DNA from: Lysobacter alkalisoli
Lineage (GTDB): Bacteria; Pseudomonadota; Gammaproteobacteria; Xanthomonadales; Xanthomonadaceae
NCBI RefSeq assembly: GCF_006547045.1
Contig: NZ_CP041242.1
Location: forward strand, 1,064,001 to 1,128,000
Length of the DNA stretch: 64,000 nt
Reading direction: 5' to 3'
Shown: piece after piece, positions 42,509 through 50,602 of the stretch
Numbering within the stretch: the first letter of the stretch is position 1
How the letters are laid out: the number at the start of each line of letters is the position of its first letter
Notes under the pieces: model-generated
What the model saw: only the letters and a program-made list of their open reading frames with translations
Told to the model about the DNA's origin: nothing
The model's database searches: none
Translations under genes and position numbers: made by a program

Positions 42509-44646
42509 AGCTTGCTGGCGGCCTGCAGGCGAGGTTCCTGCTGATCATCGCGCTGGCGCTGGCCGTGCTGCTGTTGCTGCTGAGCGTGCTGATGCAGCGC
42601 CAGGAGCGTACCCAGGAGGAGGTGATCGAGGTCACCCGCGATGCGATGACCGGCGTTGCCAGCGAAAGCCTGCGCCGCCACGGCGAAGGCATGGTGGCCC
42701 AGCTGCAGGTCGCGCTGACCAATCCGCTGTATTACTTCGACCTCGATGCGATCGGCGTATTGGCGGGTTCCGCACTCGACCAGGGCGATGCGCGTTACGT
42801 CCTGGTCTACGACACCGCCGGCAATGTCATCCATGACGGAAGCGAGGTGATCCCGAGCTACGGCAAGCGCATGGATGACGCATTCGCCGATGAGGTGATC
42901 GCCTCCGACTCGCTGCTGGTCCAGTTCAGTGAGGACTTGATGGACGTGTCGATGCCGATCCTGATTGGCGGCGAACGCCTCGGCGGGGTGAGGGTCGGCT
43001 TCGACCTGGCCATGACCCGCAGTTTCCAGGATCGCGCGGTCGATGAGATGCGCGACCGGCTCGATCGCCTCGGCAGTCGCCAGCTGTTCTGGGTCGGCGC
43101 CATGGCCGCAGGCGTGCTCCTGCTCGGCGGACTGACCCTGTACCTGTTGCAACGTTGGCTGATACAGCCGATACGCCAGCTGGCCGACGCCGCGCGCCAG
43201 ATCGAGGCCGGGCGTTTCGGCGTGCACCCGCCCACCAGCCGTCGCCGCGACGAGGTCGGCGAGCTGATCCGCGCTTTCAGCCGGATGAGCGAGAGTCTGG
43301 CCCGGCACGATCGCGAGATTCGCCGGATGGCCTACACCGACGCCCTGACCGGTCTGGCCAACCGCCTGGCGTTCCGCGAGGCGCTCGACGAAAGGCTGTT
43401 GCGGATACGCGGTGGTGGCCGGCAACTGGCGTTGCTGTTCGCCGACATCGACGATTTCAAGCGCGTCAACGACACCCTTGGCCACGATGCCGGCGATGAC
43501 GTGCTGGTGCAGTGCTCGACCCGCATCCGCGACGCCATTGCCCGCCATGCCGACGACGACGCGCTGCTGGCCCGGTTCGGTGGCGACGAGTTCGTGATCC
43601 TGGTGCACACGCCCAGGGACGGACAGGATGTGCGTACGCTGGCGATGGAACTGGCCGATGTGCTGGTGGCGGAACTGGGCAAGCCCCTCGAGGTGCAGGG
43701 CCGGCAGGTGTTCCTGGGCACCTCGATCGGCATCACCCTGTTCCCTGACGATGCCTCCACCGCCACCTCGCTGATGAAGAACGGCGACATCGCCATGTAT
43801 CAGGCCAAGGTCGCCGGCAAGAACTGCCATCGCTTCTACAGCCGGGCGATGGACCTGGCGGTGGAGCGCCGGGTCAATCTGGAGCACGAACTGCGCGGTG
43901 CCTGGGAGCGTGGAGAACTGAGCCTGGTCTATCAGCCGGTCTACCGTCTTGCCGACCGCACCTTGGTCGGCGCCGAGGCGCTGCTGCGCTGGAATCACCC
44001 GGTCCACGGCCAGGTCGCGCCATCGGTGTTCATCGACGTGGCCGAGCAGAGCGGCCTGATCGAGACGCTCGGTCCGCGGGTGCTGCGCGCGGCCTGCCTG
44101 GAGGCGATGCACTGGCAGAAGCTGCAGCCGCGGGGCGCGCCGTTGTCGGTGGCGGTGAACGTGTCGTCGCGGCAGCTCCGTCACGGCGGCGAGCTGGCGC
44201 AGATAGTGGCCGACTGCCTGCGCGAGACCGGCCTGGAGCCTTCCCGCCTGCACCTAGAGCTGACCGAGACCGCGGTACTCGGCGACGAGGTCCACGCCAG
44301 CCAGATGCTGGCCCGCCTGCGCGAGACCGGGGTCAAGGTACTGCTGGACGACTTCGGTACCGGATTCTCCGGCCTGAGCCACCTGCGGCGGGTGCCGGTG
44401 GACGGGGTCAAGATCGACCGCAGCTTCATCGCCGACATTTTGCGCGACCCCGACGACCTTGCGTTGACCAGCGCGATCATCGCGATGGCGCGTTCGCTCG
44501 GCATCACCGTGATCGCCGAGGGGGTCGAGAAAGCCGGCCAGTACGCCCTGCTGCGCGAACGCGGCTGCGACCAGGCCCAAGGCTACTGGCTTGGGGCGCC
44601 GCTGCCAGCAGGCGAGTTTCGCGCGTTGCTGAGCGGGGTGCGGTGA
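42505..44646 (+). CDS. Membrane GGDEF-EAL protein (cyclic-di-GMP turnover)
   Basis: 713-residue inner-membrane signalling enzyme. Helix 1 (about 11-29), periplasmic sensor (about 30-190), helix 2 (about 196-217), HAMP-like linker (IQPIRQLADAARQIEAGRFG), then a GGDEF domain with intact motif RFGGDEF and an EAL domain with AEALLRW, TETAVLGDE, LDDFGTGFSGLSHL, KIDRSF and AEGVE. Both active sites look complete, so it could make and degrade cyclic-di-GMP. Start overlaps the binding-protein stop, so the two are made together and the binding protein likely docks on the periplasmic domain. Confidence 0.93.
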   Translation: MKLAGGLQARFLLIIALALAVLLLLLSVLMQRQERTQEEVIEVTRDAMTGVASESLRRHGEGMVAQLQVALTNPLYYFDLDAIGVLAGSALDQGDARYVLVYDTAGNVIHDGSEVIPSYGKRMDDAFADEVIASDSLLVQFSEDLMDVSMPILIGGERLGGVRVGFDLAMTRSFQDRAVDEMRDRLDRLGSRQLFWVGAMAAGVLLLGGLTLYLLQRWLIQPIRQLADAARQIEAGRFGVHPPTSRRRDEVGELIRAFSRMSESLARHDREIRRMAYTDALTGLANRLAFREALDERLLRIRGGGRQLALLFADIDDFKRVNDTLGHDAGDDVLVQCSTRIRDAIARHADDDALLARFGGDEFVILVHTPRDGQDVRTLAMELADVLVAELGKPLEVQGRQVFLGTSIGITLFPDDASTATSLMKNGDIAMYQAKVAGKNCHRFYSRAMDLAVERRVNLEHELRGAWERGELSLVYQPVYRLADRTLVGAEALLRWNHPVHGQVAPSVFIDVAEQSGLIETLGPRVLRAACLEAMHWQKLQPRGAPLSVAVNVSSRQLRHGGELAQIVADCLRETGLEPSRLHLELTETAVLGDEVHASQMLARLRETGVKVLLDDFGTGFSGLSHLRRVPVDGVKIDRSFIADILRDPDDLALTSAIIAMARSLGITVIAEGVEKAGQYALLRERGCDQAQGYWLGAPLPAGEFRALLSGVR

Positions 44647-44726
44647 CGGCCCGATTGGAACCCGAACTCCGGGCCGCGGCCTGATCGCTGCCGGCATGGA
44701 GGGAGGCGGCTGGCCGGAGCCGGCCG

Positions 44727-45431
44727 TCATCCCGTCGCCTGGCCGAACCCCAGCATCTGCAGCCCGTCGGCGGCCATCGCCGCGAGGCTGCCGGACAGTA
44801 TTCCGAACACCGCCACCGCGACGCCGCCGATGACCCAGGCGACGGCCATCAGGTAACCGTCGCGTTCGATCAGTGCCAGCGCGAACAGCAGCAACAGGGC
44901 GCCGAACAGGAGGTTGGTGAACGGGATTGGCAGCGACAGCAGCACTCCGAGCAGGATCAACAGCAGGCCGGTGACGATGCTGGCGAGGCGATGGTCGAGC
45001 AGGAACGAGGCGCGTGGGCGCACCACCTTTTCCAGTCGCGTCAGCCAGGGCGACAACCGGTTGCGAAAACGCACCATCGAATGGCGGGTCGGTCCACGAC
45101 GGGAGATGAAGCCCGGCAGCCATGGTTTGCGCAGGCCGATCATCAGCTGCGCGCCAAGCAGCATCGCCAACGGCCCGCTGACCGCTCCGAAGCCCGGGAT
45201 CGGGACGAAGGCGGGCAGGGTGGCGATGAACAGCAACATTCCGAACGAGCGTTTGCCCAGTCCGGCGAACACGTCGCCCAGGCGCAGGATGGTGTCCGGA
45301 TCGCCGACCGCGAAGGCGTCGAGCAGGGCGCGGGTGCCGGCCTCGGACACCCGCTTCGGTGGCGGCAGACCTTCCAGTGGCGCGGGATCGGCGCGATCGT
45401 CGGGGTCAGATTCGGGGTCAGATGTCGTCAT
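44727..45431 (-). CDS. ExoD-like exopolysaccharide synthesis membrane protein
   Basis: 234-residue membrane protein resembling ExoD of rhizobia. FGMLLFIATLPAFVPIPGFGAVSGPLAMLLGAQLMIGLRKPWLP holds the first helices; LASIVTGLLLILLGVLLSLPIPFTNLLFGALLLLFALALIERDG and a last helix near AVAWVIGGVAVAVFGIL follow (strings listed in order of occurrence, each a separate membrane region). ATG 45431 gives a hydrophilic Asp/Pro-rich N-terminus and overlaps the upstream CNNM gene by 14 bp. Role of ExoD in polysaccharide synthesis is only loosely defined. Confidence 0.8.
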   Translation of the reverse strand: MTTSDPESDPDDRADPAPLEGLPPPKRVSEAGTRALLDAFAVGDPDTILRLGDVFAGLGKRSFGMLLFIATLPAFVPIPGFGAVSGPLAMLLGAQLMIGLRKPWLPGFISRRGPTRHSMVRFRNRLSPWLTRLEKVVRPRASFLLDHRLASIVTGLLLILLGVLLSLPIPFTNLLFGALLLLFALALIERDGYLMAVAWVIGGVAVAVFGILSGSLAAMAADGLQMLGFGQATG

Positions 45432-46749
45432 CGTCGTCCTTGTCGTGGCTGGAGAGCGGCTGCAACAACAGCTTGTCGATGCGTGGACCATCCAGGTCGA
45501 CGACCTCGATCCGCCAGCGGTCCCAGTCCAGGTACTCGCCGATGTGGGGGATGCGGCCGAAGTGGCTGATCACCATGCCGGCGGCGGTGTGGAAGTCCGG
45601 CTCGTCCTCGATTGGCAGGCGCGTGCCGTCGACCAGTTCGCGCAGGTCGTCCAGCGACAGGCTGCCGTCGAGCAGCCAGCTGCCGTCGTCGCGCTGCACC
45701 ACCGGGGCGTCGCCGGCCTCGGACTCGCTGCCCTGGATGCGCCCGATCACCGCGCCGAGCAGATCGTTGACCGTGACCAGGCCGGTGACGTCGCCGTACT
45801 CGTCGACCACCAGCGCCAGCGACTGTTGCTCTTCGCGGAAGATCTCCAGCAGCTTGAAGGCATGGGTGGACTCGGACACGAACAGCGCCTCGCGCAGGCG
45901 CTCGAACATCCGGGGCACGCCGGGGTGTTCGAGCGCGTCGAGCAGCGACTTGGCCTCGATGATCCCGAGCACCTCGCTGTCGTCGCCCTTGTAGACCGGG
46001 TAGCGCGAGAACGGGGTCTCGCGCATCGTCGCCAGATTGCGCTTGAAGGGGGCCTCGGCATCCAGCCAGACGATCCGCGGGCGTGGGGTCATCAGGCTCT
46101 CGGCAGTGCGGTCGCCGAGGCCGAGTACGCGATGGACCATCTTGCGTTCGTCGGCGTCGATCACCCCCTGCTCGTGACTCTCGCTGACCAGCAGGCGGAT
46201 TTCCTCCTCGCTGATCGCCGAGCGGGCATCGTCGCGGATGCCGAACAGGCGCAGTACGCCACGATTGATCGCACCGAGCGTGGCCACCACCGGCCTGGCC
46301 AGCCGGGACAGGGCATTGAGCGGGATCGCGACCACGCTGGCGATCGCTTCGGGGTTGGTCAGCGCCAGCCGCTTGGGCACCAGTTCGCCGAGGATCACCG
46401 TACCGGCGGTGATCAGGCCGACCGCAGTGCCAATGCCGATCGGGCGCGCGTAGTCGGCCGCCGTTGGCCACACGCCCTGCAGCCAGCCGGCGATCAGCAG
46501 GCCGATGCCCTCGCCGCCGAACAGGCCGGTCAGGATGCCGATCAGGGTGATGCCGATCTGGACCGTGGACAGCAGGTTGTCCGGGTGCTCGGCCAGCGAA
46601 AGTGCGACCGCGGCGCCACGGCTGGTCCGGCCGGGTTCCTCGGACATCTGCTTCAGGCGCGATTTGCGCGAGGTCACCAGGGCCATCTCCGACATCGCGA
46701 AGAAGCCGTTGAGGGCGATCAGGGCGAGGACGATGCTCAGTTCAAGCAT
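45418..46749 (-). CDS. CNNM-CBS-CorC/HlyC family protein
   Basis: 443-residue membrane protein (YtfL/TlyC type). DUF21 region with helices from LSIVLALIALNGFFAMSEMAL to GLITAGTVILGELVPKRLAL; two CBS domains (LMTPRPRIVWLDAEAPF..., then LALVVDEYGDVTGLVTVNDLL); and a C-terminal CorC_HlyC domain (LSLDDLRELVDGTRLP, TAAGMVISHFGRIPHIGE), all complete. Ends with an Asp-rich tail (DKDDDDDI). Related proteins affect Mg2+/Co2+ or polyamine export. ATG 46749 starts directly with the first helix; the longer frame to 46959 has no support. Second CNNM protein in the window, with 25884. Confidence 0.9.
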   Translation of the reverse strand: MLELSIVLALIALNGFFAMSEMALVTSRKSRLKQMSEEPGRTSRGAAVALSLAEHPDNLLSTVQIGITLIGILTGLFGGEGIGLLIAGWLQGVWPTAADYARPIGIGTAVGLITAGTVILGELVPKRLALTNPEAIASVVAIPLNALSRLARPVVATLGAINRGVLRLFGIRDDARSAISEEEIRLLVSESHEQGVIDADERKMVHRVLGLGDRTAESLMTPRPRIVWLDAEAPFKRNLATMRETPFSRYPVYKGDDSEVLGIIEAKSLLDALEHPGVPRMFERLREALFVSESTHAFKLLEIFREEQQSLALVVDEYGDVTGLVTVNDLLGAVIGRIQGSESEAGDAPVVQRDDGSWLLDGSLSLDDLRELVDGTRLPIEDEPDFHTAAGMVISHFGRIPHIGEYLDWDRWRIEVVDLDGPRIDKLLLQPLSSHDKDDDDDI

Positions 46750-47058
46750 GTCGGATCCGGCATGCCGCCCCCACCGGAAGTTGTGTGGCCGGGCGCGGGC
46801 GCGAGGCGGTGGGGCTACTGAAAGGTTCCGGGTCGTCGTCCATTGCGGGAGAGCAGGCTCCGAGGGTGCGTCGCCGAATGGTAGCAGCACGATGGTTGCA
46901 GCACGGCCAGCGCTTGCGCCCCGGATGGCAGGGACGGGCCGGGACTGCGTGGTTGTCACGAAACAGTCATAATGCCGCCCGCGTCAGCGCCCGGCCCGGG
47001 TTCTCCGGCCGCGGCCTCCATCCAGCCGCAAGGCACCCGACCGCAAGGCATCCCGCGC
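46750..47058. other. 309-bp divergent intergenic region
   Basis: Lies between the CNNM gene and the DUF47-Pit operon. It holds a 14-bp tandem repeat (ATGGTAGCAGCACG then ATGGTTGCAGCACG, 46878-46905) and a CATAAT -10-like box at 46968-46973 for the DUF47 gene. No gene is seen; the frame reaching back from DUF47 to 46972 begins in the -10 region. Confidence 0.6.
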
Positions 47059-47685
47059 ATGTTCTCCCTGCAAACCATCTTCGGCCAAGGCAACCAGTTC
47101 TATACCCTGCTGGAGGAGGCCGCCGCCGCCGCCCACGACAGCGCCAAGGCCCTGCACGCGATGCTGAAGGAAGCCGACCGGCAGCCGGCGCTGGACGCTT
47201 TCAAGTTGGCCCGCCAGCGCGAGCGCGACGTCTCGATCCAGCTGAGCCAGGAACTGGTCGACAGTTTCATCATTCCGATCGAGCGGGAGGACATCGAATC
47301 GCTGGCCTCGGCCCTGCACAAGATCCCCAAGCAGATCGAAAAGTTCGCCGACCGTTATGCACTGGCGACCCAGCACCTGGAGCACATCGATTTCGCTCCG
47401 CGCGCGGCGATGCTGGAGCAGGCCGCGGAGGTGGTGGTGAAGATGGTCCGCCAGTTGCGCAACCTGAAACTGGAACCGATGAAGGCGCTCAGCGACGAGT
47501 TGCGCGCGCTGGAGAACGATGCCGACCGGCTGATGCTGGAGCTGTACCGCGACATTTATTCGGGCAAGCTCGACCACATGCAGATGTTCCTGCTCAAGGA
47601 GTTCTTCGAGATCCTGGAAAAGGCCATCGACCGTTGCCGCGAAGCCGGGGTCGTGGCCTACCAGATCGTGCTGAAGAATTCGTAA
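47059..47685 (+). CDS. DUF47 (PhoU-like) regulator of the Pit transporter
   Basis: 208-residue all-helical cytoplasmic protein of the DUF47/YkaA family, distantly related to PhoU. MFSLQTIFGQGNQFYTLLEEAAAAA starts it (ATG 47059), and ERDVSIQLSQELVDSFIIPIEREDIESLASALHKI is the family core with acidic residues that could bind metal. DUF47 genes next to pit are widespread and thought to control the transporter. 12 bp separate it from pit. Confidence 0.92.
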   Translation: MFSLQTIFGQGNQFYTLLEEAAAAAHDSAKALHAMLKEADRQPALDAFKLARQRERDVSIQLSQELVDSFIIPIEREDIESLASALHKIPKQIEKFADRYALATQHLEHIDFAPRAAMLEQAAEVVVKMVRQLRNLKLEPMKALSDELRALENDADRLMLELYRDIYSGKLDHMQMFLLKEFFEILEKAIDRCREAGVVAYQIVLKNS

Positions 47686-47697
47686 GGCGCCGGCGCG

Positions 47698-48825
47698 ATG
47701 TTGACGCTTGTACTGATTGTCGTCCTGGCCGCGCTCATCTTCGAGTACATCAACGGCTTCCACGACACCGCCAACTCGATCGCGACCGTGGTCGCGACCA
47801 AGGTGCTGTCGCCGATGCAGGCGGTCGGCCTGGCGGCCGGCATGAACCTGCTCGGCGCGCTGGCCGGCACTGCAGTGGCCAAGACCATCGCCTCGGGCCT
47901 GATCGACGTTGGCGTGGTCGAGGTCGGCTCGCAGATGATCCTGTGCGCGCTGCTCGGCGGCATCATCTGGAACCTGATCACCTGGTGGCTGGGCCTGCCG
48001 TCGTCGTCCTCGCACGCGCTGATCGGCGGCCTGTGTGGCGCGGCGCTGGCGGCGGCGTCGAACAATTTCGAGGCGATCATCTGGTCGCAGCCGGCCGAGC
48101 CGCTCTACAGGAGCGCCGGCGTGCTGTGGAAGGTGATCGTGCCGATGGTCAGCTCGCCGGTACTGGGCTTCGCAGCCGGCTTCATGGTCATGGGCGTGCT
48201 GTTCTTCATCATTTCGATGATGGCGCACAGTGGCGGCCGGCTGGCGCGGATCGCACGACCGCGCTGGGTCAACAGCCTCTTCGGCAAGGCACAGCTGGTC
48301 AGTGCCGCCGGCATGGGCTTCGCGCACGGCCTCAACGATGCGCAGAAGGTCATGGGCATCATCGCCCTGACCCTGTTCAGCGCGCAGGCTGCCGGCACCC
48401 TGGACGACCTGCCGCGCTGGCTGGGCTTCCTGCACCCCTCCGAGAACGCGATGGCCAACCAGGACATCGACCTGTGGATCAAGGTCACCTGTGCGATCGT
48501 GATGGCGGCCGGCACTGCGGCCGGCGGCTGGCGAATCATCAAGACCCTGGGCCACAAGCTGGTCAAGCTGCACCCGATCCACGGCTTTGCCGCCGAGACC
48601 AGTGCCGCATCGGTGATCATGGGCGCGTCCGTGCTCGGCATCCCTGTCTCGACCACCCACAACATCTCCTCGGCGATCATGGGTGTGGGCACCGCCAAGC
48701 GCCTGAATGCGATCAAATGGACGGTGGTCGAGAAGATGATCTGGGCGTGGATCCTGACCATCCCCGCCTCGGGCGGTATCGCCTACCTGAGCTTCATGGG
48801 CATGCGTTCGCTGGGGTGGGTGTAA
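47698..48825 (+). CDS. Low-affinity inorganic phosphate transporter, PiT family
   Basis: 375-residue inner-membrane symporter moving phosphate (often as a metal-phosphate complex) with protons or cations. The inverted-repeat family signatures are present: EYINGFHDTANSIATVVATK near the N-terminus and GMGFAHGLNDAQKVMGIIAL in the second half, plus PSSSSHALIGGLCGAAL and PVSTTHNISSAIMGVG. About ten helices. The next gene is convergent, with one base between the stop codons. Confidence 0.93.
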   Translation: MLTLVLIVVLAALIFEYINGFHDTANSIATVVATKVLSPMQAVGLAAGMNLLGALAGTAVAKTIASGLIDVGVVEVGSQMILCALLGGIIWNLITWWLGLPSSSSHALIGGLCGAALAAASNNFEAIIWSQPAEPLYRSAGVLWKVIVPMVSSPVLGFAAGFMVMGVLFFIISMMAHSGGRLARIARPRWVNSLFGKAQLVSAAGMGFAHGLNDAQKVMGIIALTLFSAQAAGTLDDLPRWLGFLHPSENAMANQDIDLWIKVTCAIVMAAGTAAGGWRIIKTLGHKLVKLHPIHGFAAETSAASVIMGASVLGIPVSTTHNISSAIMGVGTAKRLNAIKWTVVEKMIWAWILTIPASGGIAYLSFMGMRSLGWV

Positions 48826-48826
48826 A

Positions 48827-49237
48827 TCAATACAGGTCCCCGCCTGCCGACAGCATCCGCTCCATGCGGTCGCCGACGCCGCCGATCTCCAGGATCAGGC
48901 GGTCGACCTCGGCCGGGTCCAGGCCTTCGTAGGGGCGGTTCTCGCACAGCTGCAGGTGCGGCACGCCGTCGAGGTCGCCGATCGCCAGGTAGCCGACCCG
49001 GCTTTGCCAGTTGAAGACCAGCGCACGCTTCATGTCCAGGGTGGTGATCGGCGCCACCGCGGTGCTGACCCGCAGGAAGGGGCGGCCATCGTCGTCGTCG
49101 AGTTCGGACAGGAAGATCGCCTGGTGGCGCGTGCCGTGATCGAGCGAAAGCTCGATGCAGACCACGTCGATGTCGTGCTCGGTCATCTGGTAACCGGCTT
49201 TTCGGATGTGGCGGGTGATCGAGTCGAAATTGCGCAC
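48827..49237 (-). CDS. Small protein of unknown function
   Basis: 136-residue soluble protein, alternating strands and helices, acidic overall, with a LDDDDGRPFLRVS turn. GTG 49237 (VRNFDSITRHIRKAGYQM) is chosen because AGGAA lies eight bases upstream; the frame is open to 49327 over the divergent ATL gene start. The layout of strands followed by a C-terminal helix recalls YbjN/CesT-like folds, but this is a weak impression and I assign no function. Only 40 bp separate it from the divergent ATL gene. Confidence 0.65.
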   Translation of the reverse strand: MRNFDSITRHIRKAGYQMTEHDIDVVCIELSLDHGTRHQAIFLSELDDDDGRPFLRVSTAVAPITTLDMKRALVFNWQSRVGYLAIGDLDGVPHLQLCENRPYEGLDPAEVDRLILEIGGVGDRMERMLSAGGDLY

Positions 49238-49277
49238 GGGACGGTTCCTGTCGTGGCCTGGACCGTATGCTACCGCG

Positions 49278-49613
49278 ATGGGCGCCGATGACACCGTGAT
49301 TCGCATCCTTGCCACGATCCGGGCCATCCCGCGGGGCGAGGTCGCCGGCTATGGCGAGGTCGCACGTCGCGCCGGCCTGCCCGGGCGGGCGCGCCTGGTG
49401 GCGCGGCTGCTCAGCCACAACGACGACCCGTCGCTGCCCTGGCACCGGGTGCTGCGCTCGGACGGACGGATTGCGTTGCCGGAGGGTTCGCCCGGCTTCC
49501 TGGAACAGTGCCAGCGGCTGCGCGCGGAAGGACTGCGGGTCGAGAACGGGCGGGTGATCGGCGCGAAGGCGCGGGCGACGTTCGACGAGCAGGTCTGGGG
49601 CCCGCCCGACTGA
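49278..49613 (+). CDS. Alkyltransferase-like (ATL) protein
   Basis: 111-residue homologue of the DNA-binding domain of O6-methylguanine methyltransferase. IRAIPRGEVAGYGEVARRAGLPGRARLVARLL is the winged-helix region, and the active-site PCHRV of true methyltransferases reads PWHRVL, with Trp for the reactive Cys. As in E. coli Atl (YbaZ), it should bind O6-alkylguanine without repairing it and pass the lesion to nucleotide excision repair. ATG 49278 follows a TATGCT -10-like box. Confidence 0.9.
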   Translation: MGADDTVIRILATIRAIPRGEVAGYGEVARRAGLPGRARLVARLLSHNDDPSLPWHRVLRSDGRIALPEGSPGFLEQCQRLRAEGLRVENGRVIGAKARATFDEQVWGPPD

Positions 49614-49664
49614 GACCGGAGATCCGGCAGGCAAAGTGAACCGCATTGCGCTCAATTGCAGCGG

Positions 49665-49718
49665 GAAGCCGGTGGCCATGGCTTTGCAGGACACGCAGTG
49701 AGTCCATCCGTGGAGGCA
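49665..49718. repeat. Palindromic repeat family A, truncated copy A5
   Basis: Only the left arm and centre remain: GAAGCCGGTGGCCATGGCTT.., GGACACGC, GAGTCCATCC. The right arm is absent, so no long stem can form. Between the ATL and rhomboid genes. Confidence 0.75.
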
Positions 49719-49845
49719 TCGCGGAGGCGGCTTGCTCGCCTGCGCAATCCTGCGCCGACGGCGCGACCGGGTATGGACCGTTCCGCCATCCTGCGCCTGT
49801 GCGCCCTGACCGGCGGTAACATGTGCGCGTAAACAAGGAGTCGCG

Positions 49846-50511
49846 ATGTTTTCCAACCTTCCCCCCGTCACCAAGGCGCTGCTGATCGCCAATGGACTGG
49901 TCTTCCTGCTTCAGGTGTTACTCGGCGATACGGGCTACCGGACGCTCGCGCCGTTCATGCTGTGGCCGCCGGGCAGCGACGGTGCGTTCGAGGTCGGTGG
50001 TTTCCTGCCCTGGCAGGTGCTCACCTACGGCTTCATGCATGGCGGCTGGATGCACCTGTTCGTCAACATGCTGGTGCTGCTGATGTTCGGTGCGCCGCTG
50101 GAGCACGTCTGGGGCCAGCGCCGTTTCCTCAACTACTACCTGGTCTGCGTCGTCGGTGCGGCGATATTCCAGATGGGCGTGGGCGTGTGGGCGATGTCGA
50201 ACGGGGAGCCGCCGTATCCGACGGTTGGGGCGTCGGGCGGCGTATTCGGCCTGTTGCTGGCCTACGGCATGCTGTTCCCGCACCAGCGGGTGATGCTGCT
50301 GTTCCCGCCGATTCCGATGAAGGCGCGCACGCTGGTGATCGTCTATGGCGCGATCGCACTGCTGCTGGGCGTCAGTGGGCGGCAGCCGGGGGTGGCCCAT
50401 TTCGCCCATCTTGGCGGCATGCTGTTCGGCTGGCTGATGATCCGCTACTGGCGCGGGCAACCGCCGTTCGGCGGAGGCCGCAAGCCCCCCGGGCCACGAC
50501 GCATCCATTGA
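49846..50511 (+). CDS. Rhomboid family intramembrane serine protease
   Basis: 221-residue six-helix inner-membrane protease. Catalytic Ser130 in GASGGVFG and His188 in AHLGG; the HGGWMHLFVNMLVLLMFG region carries the conserved helix-2 His and Asn; WR-type loop residues (HVWGQRRFL) are present. ATG 49846 has AAGGAG five bases upstream. Substrates unknown. Ends against a bidirectional hairpin. Confidence 0.93.
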   Translation: MFSNLPPVTKALLIANGLVFLLQVLLGDTGYRTLAPFMLWPPGSDGAFEVGGFLPWQVLTYGFMHGGWMHLFVNMLVLLMFGAPLEHVWGQRRFLNYYLVCVVGAAIFQMGVGVWAMSNGEPPYPTVGASGGVFGLLLAYGMLFPHQRVMLLFPPIPMKARTLVIVYGAIALLLGVSGRQPGVAHFAHLGGMLFGWLMIRYWRGQPPFGGGRKPPGPRRIH

Positions 50512-50548
50512 TTGAATCCACGGCTTCCGGACAGGTTTGTACTCCATG

Positions 50549-50584
50549 AACGACAACGGCGCGGTTTCCCGCGCCGTTGTCGTT
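50549..50584. terminator. Bidirectional hairpin between rhomboid and M13 genes
   Basis: Perfect 16-bp inverted repeat AACGACAACGGCGCGG / CCGCGCCGTTGTCGTT with loop TTTC. It separates convergent genes and has no long T-run on either side, so termination is likely but unproven. Confidence 0.65.
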
Positions 50585-50602
50585 TCCGCTATCCGGTCCC
50601 CG

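Noticed and set aside
42136..44253. 705-codon open frame opposite the GGDEF-EAL gene
   Set aside because: Antisense shadow of a gene with full catalytic motifs.
46785..48932. 715-codon plus-strand frame overlapping the DUF47 and pit genes
   Set aside because: Out-of-frame shadow; the real genes DUF47 and pit are in other frames with strong family motifs.
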